From NCBI RefSeq assembly GCF_025499425.1, contig NZ_JAIMCB010000009.1, positions 176,030 through 240,029 on the forward strand: 64,000 nt of DNA, written 5' to 3'. Below the pieces are notes generated by a model. The model was not told the origin of the DNA. It was given only the letters and a program-made list of their open reading frames with translations, and did not search any database. This DNA is from Acidiferrimicrobium sp. IK. GTDB taxonomy: Bacteria; Actinomycetota; Acidimicrobiia; Acidimicrobiales; Palsa-688. This document shows positions 16,667 to 25,212 of this stretch, in pieces (the stretch's first letter is position 1; each line of letters opens with the position of its first letter). The position numbers were made by a program, and so were the translations under genes.

Positions 16667-16688
16667 TCTATATAGATGCGAGTATAGT
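16667..16688 (+). promoter_or_regulatory. palindrome and -10 box at the MarR start; probably leaderless
   Basis: TCTATATAGA (16,667-16,676) is a perfect palindrome flanked by near-matching CTCG and CGAG. TATAGT (16,683-16,688) is a good -10 box, and the GTG start of the MarR gene is only eight bases further, which leaves no room for a leader. The palindrome would lie in the -20 region, a good place for repression by MarR itself. Confidence 0.5.
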
Positions 16689-16696
16689 CAGGCGCC

Positions 16697-17188
16697 GTGA
16701 GCCACCAGGGATCCGAGGCCATCGCAGGCCACAACGACGTCGCGGTCGCCTTGTACTCGCTCGCCGCAGCGGTCGTGCGGCGCATGCCGCGCGACATCAG
16801 CCTCACCGCCGCGGCAACCCTGTACGCACTCGAACGCCACGGTCCCCAGCGCCTCACCCGCCTCGCCGCCCTCGAAGGGGTCACCCAGCCGTCGATGACC
16901 GCGCTGGTGACCAAGCTCGAGCGCAGCGGTCTCGCCCAGCGCCGTGCCGACCCCACCGATAGGCGTGGTGTTCTGGTCGCCCTCACCGGTGCCGGTGAGC
17001 GCTACGTCCACGAGCGCCGCCAGGCCGGCGCTGGCGGCCTCGCCCGGCTCATCGACGAGCTCCCTGCCGATCAAACGAGATCGCTTCGCGATGCGCTCCC
17101 GGCGCTGCAAGCCGTAGCCGTACTCGACCACCGCCGCACCGAGACGACCAGTCGGCTCACTCTTACAGCGAGAGGCGCTCTGGGGTGA
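16697..17188 (+). CDS. MarR-family regulator
   Basis: 163 residues from GTG 16,697. The winged helix is visible as LTRLAALEGVTQPSMTALVTKLERSGL (split here: recognition helix QPSMTALVTKLE, wing RADPTDRRGVLVALT with the Asp-x-Arg core of MarR wings). It overlaps the following exporter gene by four bases (GTGA), so it is the local regulator of that exporter. MarR proteins usually repress and are released by small phenolic or hydrophobic compounds; the ligand here is unknown. Confidence 0.82.
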   Translation: MSHQGSEAIAGHNDVAVALYSLAAAVVRRMPRDISLTAAATLYALERHGPQRLTRLAALEGVTQPSMTALVTKLERSGLAQRRADPTDRRGVLVALTGAGERYVHERRQAGAGGLARLIDELPADQTRSLRDALPALQAVAVLDHRRTETTSRLTLTARGALG

Positions 17189-18939
17189 CCAACACGCACG
17201 CCCGAGCGGCCAGCCCGCACGCCGGAGCGGCCAGCCCATTCCGCCAGCCCAAAGCCGTGTGGGCGGTGGCCTTCGCCTGCGTCGTGTCGTTCATGGGCAT
17301 CGGGCTTGTCGACCCGATCCTGCCGGCGCTCGCCAAGGACCTGAAGGCCACCCCCTCCACCGTCGAGCTGCTCTTCACCAGCTACCTGGTGATCACCGCG
17401 GTGGCGATGCTCATCACCGGCTGGGTCTCCAGCCGCATCGGAGCCAAACGCACCCTGGTCGCCGGTCTAGTGCTCATCGTCGTCTTCAGTGCGCTCGCCG
17501 GTGCGTCCAACAGCATCGGCGAAATCATCGGCTTCCGGGCCGGCTGGGGGCTCGGCAACGCCTTTTTCATCGCCACCTCCCTAGCAGCGATCATCGCCTC
17601 GGCAAGCGGCGGGTTCGTCGGCGCGATCGTCCTGTACGAAACCGCCCTCGGGGTCGGGATCGGTCTCGGACCGCTCATCGGCGGCGAACTGGGGGGCATC
17701 TCCTGGCGGGGACCGTTCTTCGGAGTGACGGTTCTCATGGCGATCTCCCTCGTCTCGATCCTGGTGCTGCTGGACGCCACGCCGAAGCCCCCACGGAAGA
17801 TCTCGGTCAAAGAACCGATCACCTGTCTGCGCAACCGGGGCCTGGCCATCATGAGCCTGACCGCCCTCTGCTACAACTGGGGCTTTTTCACCCTGCTCGC
17901 CTACACCCCGTTCCCGATGCGTCTCGGGATCCACCAACTCGGCTACACCTTCACCGCCTGGGGGATCCTCGTCGGGATCTTCGCCGTCTTCATAGCGCCC
18001 CGTCTCCAACGCCGCTTCGGCACCCCCCAGGTTCTCTACGTCAACCTGGCGATGCTCGCCGCCGACCTGGTCGTCATCGCCGCCTTCACTACCTCCCAGA
18101 CCACCCTGATCGTCGCAGTGATCGTCTCGGGCGTCTTCGTCGGACTGAACAACACCCTCACCACCCAAGCCGTCATGGCCGTCTCGCCCTTTGAACGGTC
18201 ACTGACCTCGGCAACCTACGGCTTCGTCCGTTTCATCGGCGGCGGTATCGCGCCCTATATCGCCGCCAGGCTCGCTGCCCACTTCAACGTCCACGTGCCG
18301 TTTTACCTCGGCGCCGCCGTCGTGGTCATCGGCATCGTCATACTGACCAGGGGCCACTCCCTGCTCTCCGCCGCCGACCAGGACCAAGTACAAGACCAGA
18401 TCGGCCAGTCCCCGTCAACACCAACGGCGGCACCCACATCGCAGCCCTTCCAACCAGTCATCGGCTCCGCCACCCTCTCAGAATCGTCCCAGGACGGACA
18501 TCACGCTCCGATCGTCGTCGCCATCGACGGCGGCCCCGGATCCGACCAACTCTGTGCAGCCGCCGCCGACCTCGCCGAAACGCTCGCCAGTCCCCTCGAA
18601 ATCCTCCACGTAGTCGAAACCGACATTGCGATGGACCAAGCCGCAGACACCGAAGACCCCGCCCCGATCACCGCCGCACTCACACGGCTCGTCGAACAAG
18701 TCGCAGCCCGAGGGATCCCAGCGAGCAGCCACCTGCTCGAGATCGTCGGCGACCACGGCGACGTCGGGCGTCGCATCGCCGCTTTCGCCGACGGCCATCA
18801 CGCCCGCATGATCGTCGCCGGCGCACCCACCCACGGCCGCTACGCCGGCCTCCTCGACGCCAGCACCACCGCCGAGCTGGCACGCCACACCCACTGCGAT
18901 CTCCACATCGTCCACCCCGATTCCCCACTGCTGAACTGA
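17185..18939 (+). CDS. MFS transporter fused to a C-terminal universal stress protein domain
   Basis: 584 residues. Residues about 25-400 form a 12-helix MFS transporter (GLVDPILPALAKDL in helix 1, GWVSSRIGAKRTLVAG as motif A, ETALGVGIGLGPLIGG as motif C). A Gln/Ser/Pro-rich linker at about 400-435 leads to a UspA-type domain at about 440-580, with APIVVAIDGGPGSD at its start and a VAGAPTHGRYAGLLDAST ending that resembles the ATP-binding G-2x-G-9x-G-S/T motif. The cytosolic domain may gate transport in response to nucleotide or stress. Overlap with the MarR gene makes a two-gene operon. Transported compound unknown. Confidence 0.8.
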   Translation: MTNTHARAASPHAGAASPFRQPKAVWAVAFACVVSFMGIGLVDPILPALAKDLKATPSTVELLFTSYLVITAVAMLITGWVSSRIGAKRTLVAGLVLIVVFSALAGASNSIGEIIGFRAGWGLGNAFFIATSLAAIIASASGGFVGAIVLYETALGVGIGLGPLIGGELGGISWRGPFFGVTVLMAISLVSILVLLDATPKPPRKISVKEPITCLRNRGLAIMSLTALCYNWGFFTLLAYTPFPMRLGIHQLGYTFTAWGILVGIFAVFIAPRLQRRFGTPQVLYVNLAMLAADLVVIAAFTTSQTTLIVAVIVSGVFVGLNNTLTTQAVMAVSPFERSLTSATYGFVRFIGGGIAPYIAARLAAHFNVHVPFYLGAAVVVIGIVILTRGHSLLSAADQDQVQDQIGQSPSTPTAAPTSQPFQPVIGSATLSESSQDGHHAPIVVAIDGGPGSDQLCAAAADLAETLASPLEILHVVETDIAMDQAADTEDPAPITAALTRLVEQVAARGIPASSHLLEIVGDHGDVGRRIAAFADGHHARMIVAGAPTHGRYAGLLDASTTAELARHTHCDLHIVHPDSPLLN

Positions 18940-19149
18940 CTAGGGTGCGGCTCAGCCGGATCGATGTGGACACCAGGATCCCCGCTGGCCTTGTCGGTCC
19001 CCTGCCTGGCGGGCACGAGCTGCGGTCGAGTCGCCGAGCCACCTGCGCGACCATTCCCGCTAGACGAGGCTGACGCTGCTCGGCGCGTTGGTGTTCGTCA
19101 GACCCCTGGACGCTGCCGGCAGCTGCGTTGAGACTGGTGGCAGTGGCGC
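18940..19149. other. intergenic, nothing recognised
   Basis: About 210 bases between two convergent genes. No coding signal, and I saw no clear terminator hairpin with a T-run. Confidence 0.5.
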
Positions 19150-19920
19150 TCAGGCGGGCCGCAGGATCATGCCGGCGTCCAGTCGGATCGTGCGGCCGTT
19201 GTGCATGGGGTTGCGGACTATCTCCTCGATGAGCAGGCCGAACTCCGACGGCTTTCCCATACGGGGCGGGAACAGCGACTGGGCGGCGAGGTCCGCCTTC
19301 ACGGCAGGGGGCATCTGGTCGTAGATCGGGGTGTCGAAGGCGCCGGGGGCGATGGTCATCACCCGGATCCCGTGGGCGGCGAGCTCGCGGAAGAGCGGCA
19401 TCGTCAGTCCGACCAGGGCAGCCTTGGAGGCGCTGTAGGCGACCTGCCCGATCTGCCCCTCCCACGCGGCGCCCGAGGAGACGTTGATGATCACTCCGCG
19501 CTCGCCATCCTCGTTCGGCTCGCTCGCCGCCATCGCCGGAACGACGCTGCGCATCACGTGGATCGGACCGTAAAGGTTGATCTTGATCCCCTCGTCGAAG
19601 ATCTCCATCGGAATGGGTCCCCGGCTGCTCAGCAGCTTGGCCGGGGCCGCGACCGCCGCGGCATTCACGAGTACCTGGGCGGCGCCGTACTCGGCCTCGA
19701 TGGCGGCGACCGCTGCTTCGACCTGATCGAGATCACTCACGTCGACACGGTGGTGGCTGAACCGCTCGCCCAGTTCGTCCCGCAGCCCGGCTGCGCGCTC
19801 GTCATTGAGATCCAGAGCGACCACGGCCCGAGCGTCGAGCTCCAGCAGCCGCCGTACGGCAGCCTCCCCCAGGCCGGAGGCGCCCCCGGTCACGATGGCG
19901 ACGGCGTTCTCGATCTGCAT
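19150..19920 (-). CDS. short-chain dehydrogenase, probable 3-hydroxyacyl-CoA dehydrogenase (HSD10-like)
   Basis: 256 residues from ATG 19,920, preceded by AAGGAGAGAAC as ribosome site; the longer frame upstream is not used. The dinucleotide site is [15 protein letters not shown], then NAAAVA in place of NNAG, and the active site has SS and YSASKAAL (YxxxK). The C-terminal part [12 protein letters not shown] and [14 protein letters not shown] matches type 2 3-hydroxyacyl-CoA dehydrogenases (HSD17B10 group), which oxidise 3-hydroxy-2-methylacyl-CoA among others. This fits the 2-methyl-branched theme given by the racemase gene of the same locus. Last gene of the minus-strand arm. Confidence 0.75.
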   Translation of the reverse strand: MQIENAVAIVTGGASGLGEAAVRRLLELDARAVVALDLNDERAAGLRDELGERFSHHRVDVSDLDQVEAAVAAIEAEYGAAQVLVNAAAVAAPAKLLSSRGPIPMEIFDEGIKINLYGPIHVMRSVVPAMAASEPNEDGERGVIINVSSGAAWEGQIGQVAYSASKAALVGLTMPLFRELAAHGIRVMTIAPGAFDTPIYDQMPPAVKADLAAQSLFPPRMGKPSEFGLLIEEIVRNPMHNGRTIRLDAGMILRPA

Positions 19921-19954
19921 GTTCTCTCCTTGTCGTGTGCGTCGGCAGGCGGGC

Positions 19955-20054
19955 TCAGCGGCCGACAGCCGGGTGGCCGAAATTCGGCGTCCGCTTTTCG
20001 GCGAAGGCACGCAGTCCCTCCTGCACGTCGCCGCTGTGCAGGTGTTCGGCGGTG
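19955..20054 (-). pseudogene. C-terminal stub of an enoyl-CoA hydratase
   Basis: Only the last 30 or so residues remain: SGDVQEGLRAFAEKRTPNF, the standard end of crotonase proteins, stopping at TGA 19,957-19,955. The rest is replaced by unrelated DNA that reads as a TetR end on the opposite strand. Confidence 0.6.
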
Positions 20055-20076
20055 ACCAGGCGCTCGAGACCTACCG

Positions 20077-20266
20077 GTGCGACGCGGAGCTCGCCACCGA
20101 CGTCGACACCTCGCTGCTCGCCAACCTGACGCTCAGCATGCTGACGAGCCTGCACCGGTGGTACGACCCCTCCGGACCCATCACCCCCGAGGATCTGGCC
20201 CACCAGGTCCTGGCGATGCTGTCCGGCCCACTGGCCTTTCTGTCCTCCGAAGCCTTGTGCCAGTGA
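20077..20266 (+). pseudogene. C-terminal stub of a TetR-family regulator
   Basis: DVDTSLLANLTLSML followed by HRWYDPSGPITPEDLAHQ is the end of the TetR group that regulates fatty-acid and steroid genes (the RWYxPxGPxxPEE phrase). The DNA-binding N-terminal half is absent. It meets the crotonase stub head-to-head, marking an old recombination joint. Confidence 0.55.
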
Positions 20267-20293
20267 CAAGAGCAACCTCATCCCCCGCGGCGG

Positions 20294-21985
20294 CTACTGA
20301 CCGGCTTGTTCGGTGGCGCCGGTGTAGGTGTCGGCGTACTGCGCGCGCAGCAGCTTCTTGTCGATCTTCCCGACGCTGGTCTTCACGATCTCGTCAACGA
20401 CGATGACCTTCTCCGGCAGCTGCCAGCGGGCGAAGGAGTCCTCGAGGACGCCGTGGATGTCGGCGGGCGTGATGGTGTGCCCGGGGCGTGGCACCACCAG
20501 CGCGACGGGTCGCTCCTGCCACTTGGGGTGGGCGACGCCTATGACCGCAGCATCGAGGACGCCAGGGTGGGCCAGGATCGCGTTCTCCATGTCGATAGAG
20601 GAAATCCATTCCCCGCCGCTCTTGATGACATCCTTGATCCTGTCGGTCAGCTTCAGGTAGCCGTCGGGGTCGATGGTGCCCACGTCGCCGCTGCGCCAGA
20701 AGCCGTCGATGAACCGGTCGGCCGAGTCGGGCATGTCGTAGTAGCAGGTGGTGATCCAGGGGCCGCGCATGCACACCTCGCCGACGGATCGGCCGTCGTG
20801 TGGCTGTGGACTGTTATCGGGGCCGAGGATCACCACGTCAACACCGGAGATGGGCAGGCCCTGCTTGCGCTTGAGTTCCCACAGCTCGTCTCCGGACAGC
20901 CGGGCACGAACCGATGGTTTGAAGCGGTTGAGCGTGACCAACGGGGTGGTCTCGGTGGCGCCGTAGGCGTGGATGGTTTCCGCCCCGGTGAGTTGATGGA
21001 ATCCGCGCATCAGCGACAGCGGGGGCTCGGTGGCTCCAGACACCAGCCGGGTCCGGCTGAAGTCCGGCTTCTTCTCCATCGTCTCGATGTAGCGCAACAT
21101 CGGCAGGAAGATCGCCGGTGCTCCGTTGGCGACGGTGACGTTCTCGGCGATCATCGCGTCGGTGAGGGGTTTGGTGTCCTCAGCGGTGTAGCGGCCGGGC
21201 AGCACGATCTTGTTGGCCATCAGGGTCGCGGCCTGCGGCAGTCCCCAGGCCTGGCCGTGGAACATCGGCGTGATGATCATCGTGCAGTCATCGAGGGTCA
21301 TGCCAAGGTTGGCGGCCATGGCCATCGAGTGCAGGTAGATACCGCGGTGGGAGTAGTAGACGCCCTTGGGGCGGCCGGTGGTGCCGGTGGTGTAGCAGGC
21401 GCTGTAGGCGGAGGTCTCCTCGATCCACGGCCAGTCGAAGTGGTCGTCGGCGGCGGTGAGCAGGTCCTCATAGTGGTAGAGCGGGGTCAGCGTCGTGTCG
21501 ATCTCGTCGAGCGGTCGGTCGCTGAGGACGATCCAGCCGCGCACCGTCTCCAGGAGGGGTGCGATGGCCTCGGCGACCGGGAGCAACGATTCGTCGACGG
21601 CGATCAGCGACGCCCCGCTGTGGTTGACCACGTAGCCGAGGTCCTCGCTGCCGAGTCGGAGGTTCATCTGCAGCAGCACCGCGGCCAAGCCGGGGATGGC
21701 GTAGTACAGCTCGAAGTGGCGGCGAGTGTTCCAGTCCAGAACGCCGATACGGTCGCCGGCGGCCACCCCGAGCCCGGTTAGCGCGTGACCGGAGCGGCAG
21801 ATCCGCCGGTAGGCGTCGGCGTAGGTGTAGCGGTCCCAGCCGCCGTCGGGGGTGCGGTAGACGATCTCCTGGTCGCCGTGCGTGCGGGCGGCGTGGCGGA
21901 TCAGGGTGGTGGTATTGAGCGGGAAGTCGTCGCCATGGGTGGACGGGAAACCGCGGATGACGCTGGTGGGCATGGGGCGCTCCAT
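20294..21985 (-). CDS. AMP-forming acyl-CoA ligase (medium/long-chain FadD type)
   Basis: 563 residues. The AMP/ATP loop is YTTGTTGRPKGVYYS, the A5 motif HAYGATETTPL, the A7/A8 region WRSGDVGTIDPDGYLKLTDR followed by IKSGGEWISS, and the catalytic Lys in TSVGKIDKKLLR. This W-R-S-G-D and GGEWISS layout is that of long-chain or cyclic-acid ligases such as the FadD/AlkK group. It activates a carboxylic acid to its CoA thioester at the expense of ATP. It lies between the thiolase gene and the crotonase stub in the FadR-headed operon, and provides the entry step. Confidence 0.82.
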   Translation of the reverse strand: MERPMPTSVIRGFPSTHGDDFPLNTTTLIRHAARTHGDQEIVYRTPDGGWDRYTYADAYRRICRSGHALTGLGVAAGDRIGVLDWNTRRHFELYYAIPGLAAVLLQMNLRLGSEDLGYVVNHSGASLIAVDESLLPVAEAIAPLLETVRGWIVLSDRPLDEIDTTLTPLYHYEDLLTAADDHFDWPWIEETSAYSACYTTGTTGRPKGVYYSHRGIYLHSMAMAANLGMTLDDCTMIITPMFHGQAWGLPQAATLMANKIVLPGRYTAEDTKPLTDAMIAENVTVANGAPAIFLPMLRYIETMEKKPDFSRTRLVSGATEPPLSLMRGFHQLTGAETIHAYGATETTPLVTLNRFKPSVRARLSGDELWELKRKQGLPISGVDVVILGPDNSPQPHDGRSVGEVCMRGPWITTCYYDMPDSADRFIDGFWRSGDVGTIDPDGYLKLTDRIKDVIKSGGEWISSIDMENAILAHPGVLDAAVIGVAHPKWQERPVALVVPRPGHTITPADIHGVLEDSFARWQLPEKVIVVDEIVKTSVGKIDKKLLRAQYADTYTGATEQAGQ

Positions 21986-22025
21986 TGCTTGGACTGGGTT
22001 GCTTGGACTGGGTGGGCGGGGTCGT

Positions 22026-23195
22026 CTACTGGACTGCGAGGATGGTGACGACGCACGCGGCGGGGCCGTTGCCGAGCGACCCGCCGGCGTTCTCTGCGAG
22101 GCCGATGCGGGCTCGGGCGACCTGCCGGTCGCCGGCTCGGCCGCGTAGCTGGTCGGTCAGCTCGACGATCTGGGCGGCCCCGGTGGCGCCGACGGGGTGA
22201 CCGCGGGCGATCAGCCCTCCAGAGGGGTTGATCGGGATCCGCCCGCTGATCTCGGTGGCACCGCTGCGTACCAGGCCGGCGGCCTCACCTTCGGCGGCCA
22301 ACCCGAGTTCCTCGGCGATCACCAGCTCGGCGGGGGCGGCGGCGTCGTGCACCTCGCACACGCCGATGTCGCCCGGCCTGAGTGAGGCCTGCTCGTAGGC
22401 GGCGCGGGCGGTGCGGGCGACGACGTCGCCGTCGTCACCGGCTCGGGCGGCGCCGACGGTGCAGGCCAGGACCCGCACGCCCGGGTTTCCCCGTCGGGCG
22501 GCCAGCTCGGGGCGGGTCAGCACGACCGCGGCGGCGCCGTCGCCGATGGAAGAGCACATGGGCCGGGTGAGTGGATCGACGATGGTCCGGGCGGCCAGGA
22601 CGTCGTCGACGGTGAGCGCGTTCCCGTTCTGAGCGATCGGGTTGAGACTTCCGTTGCGGCTGTTCTTCGCGGCCACTCGGGCCAGGTCGCGCGCAGTGGC
22701 GCCGGTGCGCCGCATGTAGTCCCGGGCCTCGGCGGCGTAGATCTCCATGAACACCGGCCGGGGCGGCAGCTCGGGGTCCTCGCTGGGCTCGAGCTCGACG
22801 TCGACCGCGGCGGCCAGCGCCCGTGCGGCGCGGGAACGGTCGGTGCTGGTCATCTTCTCGGCGCCGACGATCAGGACGGTGTCGTAGCCGCCTGAGGCGA
22901 CGGCAAGGGCGCCGAGGTGGAAGGCGCTGGAGCTGGATGCGCAGGCGTTCTCCACCGAGATCATCGGGCGTCCGGCGACCCGAGAGGAGCCCAGCGCGGT
23001 GTGGGCACGGATCATCTCCTGCCCGGTCAGCAGGCCGGCAGCGGCGTTACCGAAGACGACCAGGCCGACCTCTTCGGCAGAGACGCCGGCGTCGGCGAGG
23101 GCGCGGTCGGCGGCCTCGCTGGCCAGCTCCCGCAGCCGGGTCTCGACGAACATTCCGAACCGGGTGATCCCGGTGCCGATCACGGTGACGTCCAT
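22026..23195 (-). CDS. thiolase, SCP-x type, with catalytic Cys
   Basis: 389 residues from ATG 23,195. The nucleophile is in ENACASSSSAF (Cys at about residue 85), and the C-terminal catalytic pair is in HDAAAPAELVIAEEL and LIARGHPVGATGAAQ. This is the sterol-carrier-protein-x group, which cleaves 3-oxoacyl-CoA, including branched chains, with CoA to acetyl- or propionyl-CoA and a shortened acyl-CoA. Its start overlaps the end of the FadR-type gene by 16 bases. It is the last beta-oxidation step of this locus. Confidence 0.8.
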   Translation of the reverse strand: MDVTVIGTGITRFGMFVETRLRELASEAADRALADAGVSAEEVGLVVFGNAAAGLLTGQEMIRAHTALGSSRVAGRPMISVENACASSSSAFHLGALAVASGGYDTVLIVGAEKMTSTDRSRAARALAAAVDVELEPSEDPELPPRPVFMEIYAAEARDYMRRTGATARDLARVAAKNSRNGSLNPIAQNGNALTVDDVLAARTIVDPLTRPMCSSIGDGAAAVVLTRPELAARRGNPGVRVLACTVGAARAGDDGDVVARTARAAYEQASLRPGDIGVCEVHDAAAPAELVIAEELGLAAEGEAAGLVRSGATEISGRIPINPSGGLIARGHPVGATGAAQIVELTDQLRGRAGDRQVARARIGLAENAGGSLGNGPAACVVTILAVQ

Positions 23196-23995
23196 CCGGT
23201 ATCGCCTTTCGCGTTGTCTTTCGGGTCGTTGTGCTCTTCGTTGCCGTGCATGAGTTCGTCCACATCGGCCCAGACCACCCGGGCCGACAGGTGTTCGGCG
23301 TTGCGCGGGTCGTCGAGCACGCCGGCGAACATGGCCGCCGTCAGGTCGCGCGCGCGTGTCTCGTCGCGGGCTTGGAGAGCGCCGACGATCGCCTTCTTCT
23401 GGCGGACGATCCGCTCCTGCGTGGGCTGGTCATAGCGCCACTCGACAGCCCGAGACATCCAGGCCAGCGCAGCGACCAGCAGGGCGAGCGCCTCGTTGCC
23501 GGCGGCGATCGCCAGCAGATGGTGGAACTGGTGGTTGGGCCCGGTGAAGCCTTCGGTGCCGACCGCCGCTTCTAGGCGAACCGTGCACGCCTCGAGCGCG
23601 GCAAGTTCGTCGTCTTTGCGCCGGGCTGCGGCCAGCGCGGCGATTGACGGTTCCATCGCAGCGCGCGCCTCGAGCAGTGTGCGCAGGGTGGCGCCGCGGA
23701 ACTGCAGCGCCATCGCCAGGGAACTACCGACCACCTGCGGCTGCGGCATCGCGATGCGCGGCCCGCCGCCCGGGCCGGGACGAATCTCGATCGCTCCGAG
23801 AAAGGCCAACACCCGCAACGCTTCCCGCAGCGAGCCGCGGGACACCTCGAAGTAGCTCATCAACGTTCGCTCGGAAGCCAGCCGGGCACCGGGCACGAGG
23901 CTGCGTCGCAGCGCTTCGCGCATCATGCGGCGCGCGGTGCGCTGCGGAACCGTCCCACGTTCAGTCAGGTCACCTCTCTCCTCGACACGCGCCAC
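23180..23995 (-). CDS. GntR/FadR-family regulator of the branched-chain acyl-CoA locus
   Basis: 271 residues from GTG 23,995; a start further in (MM near 23,923) is possible. Winged helix at about residues 20-80 (LASERTLMSYFEVSRGSLRE), then the all-helical FCD effector domain (about 95-240) with EARAAMEPSIAALAA and NHQFHHLLAIAAGNEAL, whose His/Asp/Asn residues bind metal and carboxylates in this family. It is the first gene of the minus arm and 21 bases from the start of the plus arm, so it can control both. The ligand is probably an acyl-CoA or acid of the pathway. Confidence 0.78.
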   Translation of the reverse strand: MARVEERGDLTERGTVPQRTARRMMREALRRSLVPGARLASERTLMSYFEVSRGSLREALRVLAFLGAIEIRPGPGGGPRIAMPQPQVVGSSLAMALQFRGATLRTLLEARAAMEPSIAALAAARRKDDELAALEACTVRLEAAVGTEGFTGPNHQFHHLLAIAAGNEALALLVAALAWMSRAVEWRYDQPTQERIVRQKKAIVGALQARDETRARDLTAAMFAGVLDDPRNAEHLSARVVWADVDELMHGNEEHNDPKDNAKGDTGWTSP

Positions 23996-24000
23996 GCTAT

Positions 24001-24016
24001 CTCGTACTCTACATCT
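24001..24016. promoter_or_regulatory. very short divergent control region
   Basis: Only 21 bases separate the two chosen GTG starts (23,995 and 24,017). TACTCT at 24,005-24,010 is a -10 box six bases before the plus-strand GTG, and on the minus strand TAGAGT overlaps the same bases and lies ten bases before the FadR GTG. Both transcripts could be leaderless, with overlapping promoters that cannot fire at once. Confidence 0.4.
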
Positions 24017-25183
24017 GTGCGAACAGGTACACCAGATCCACCGTTTGTGTTCGGGGCGGAGCACCGGCAGTTCGAGGAGTCCGTCGCCAAGCTGGCCCGG
24101 GGGCAGTTCCACGACGGGTATCTCCAGCGGGCCACGACCGATGACATGTGCTGGGACGAGCTCGCCGAGCTCGGCCGGCACGGCCTGCTCGGCATGGGAC
24201 TTCCCGCCGAGCTAGGAGGACAGGATGCCGACCCGATCGCCCGGGGGATCGCCTGCGAACAGGTCGCCCGCGCCGATTTCAACCTCGCCTACCTGGTGTT
24301 CGGCTCCGAGCTGGCCGCCGCGCTCGTACGCGGATCGCCGCCCGAGATCGCGCACCCCCTCGTCCGCGATGTCACCGCCGGCCGACGGCTCATCGCGCTG
24401 GCACTGACCGAGCCCCGCGGCGGTTCCGATGCCTCCGGCACCTCGGTCCGGGCTCACCAGGTTGACGGCGGCTACCGTCTCAGCGGCGAGAAGACCTCGG
24501 TCACCCTCGGCATGCACGCCTCCCACGCCATCACCGTCGCGACCGTCGACCCTGGGGCCGGTTCGCGCGGCACCCGGCGATTCCTCGTCCCACTCGACGA
24601 CCAGAGCATCAGCCGGCAGAGCTTCGCGGACCCTGGCTTTCGCCCGCTCAGCCGGGCCGCGCTCAACTTCGACGACACCTTCGTGCCCGACGACCACGAG
24701 ATGACCGACGCGGGCAGCGGGCTGTCCGCGGTGCTCTCGGATTTCGACCTCACCCGCACGCTGCTGGGGCTCATGGTCATCGGGGCGGCGCGCCGCGCTA
24801 TCGACGCGACGGTCGAGTGGGTCCGCGAGCGGGAGGCCTTCGGCCGGCCGATCGCCGGCTTTCAGGGCGTCTCGTTCACGCTGGCCGAGCACGATACCCA
24901 GCTCGAGGCCGCCCGCTGGCTCTGCTACCGGGCGCTCGGCCTGCGCACCGCGGGTCTGCCGCACACCCGCGAGGCCGCCATGTGCAAATGGTGGGCCCCG
25001 CGGCTCGCGGTCCAAGCCATCAACGACTGCATCGTGTTGCACGGCCACGTCGGCTGGTCCAGCGAAATGCCGCTGCAACAGCTGCTGCTCGACGTCAGCG
25101 GCCTGCAGATCGGCGACGGCACCCCCCAGATCCAGAAACTCGTCATCGCCCGCCACCTCATCGGCCGGGACTACGTCGGCTGA
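24017..25183 (+). CDS. acyl-CoA dehydrogenase
   Basis: 388 residues from GTG 24,017. Family features: ALALTEPRGGSDASGTSV (FAD and substrate binding, the usual xxTEPxxGSD), YRLSGEKTSVT, then EREAFGRPIAGFQGVSFTLAE, and HGHVGWSSEMPLQQLLLD near the end. The usual catalytic Glu region near residue 365 reads DVSGLQIGDGTPQIQKLVIAR, with Asp or Gln in place of the R-D-x-R...YEGT pattern; the general base is therefore not obvious. It introduces the double bond into an acyl-CoA and passes electrons to ETF. First gene of the plus arm. Confidence 0.8.
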   Translation: MRTGTPDPPFVFGAEHRQFEESVAKLARGQFHDGYLQRATTDDMCWDELAELGRHGLLGMGLPAELGGQDADPIARGIACEQVARADFNLAYLVFGSELAAALVRGSPPEIAHPLVRDVTAGRRLIALALTEPRGGSDASGTSVRAHQVDGGYRLSGEKTSVTLGMHASHAITVATVDPGAGSRGTRRFLVPLDDQSISRQSFADPGFRPLSRAALNFDDTFVPDDHEMTDAGSGLSAVLSDFDLTRTLLGLMVIGAARRAIDATVEWVREREAFGRPIAGFQGVSFTLAEHDTQLEAARWLCYRALGLRTAGLPHTREAAMCKWWAPRLAVQAINDCIVLHGHVGWSSEMPLQQLLLDVSGLQIGDGTPQIQKLVIARHLIGRDYVG

Positions 25184-25212
25184 CCTCCATCCCGACGAAA
25201 GGCGCCCAGCCC

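Noticed and set aside
20306..21781. 491-codon open frame on the plus strand opposite the acyl-CoA ligase
   Set aside because: Shadow of the ligase gene; composition typical of antisense of GC-rich coding DNA.
22026..23195. Idea that this thiolase is also an Ltp2-type aldolase
   Set aside because: It keeps the Cys nucleophile (ENACASSSSAF) and the GHPVGATG catalytic end, so it should be a true thiolase.
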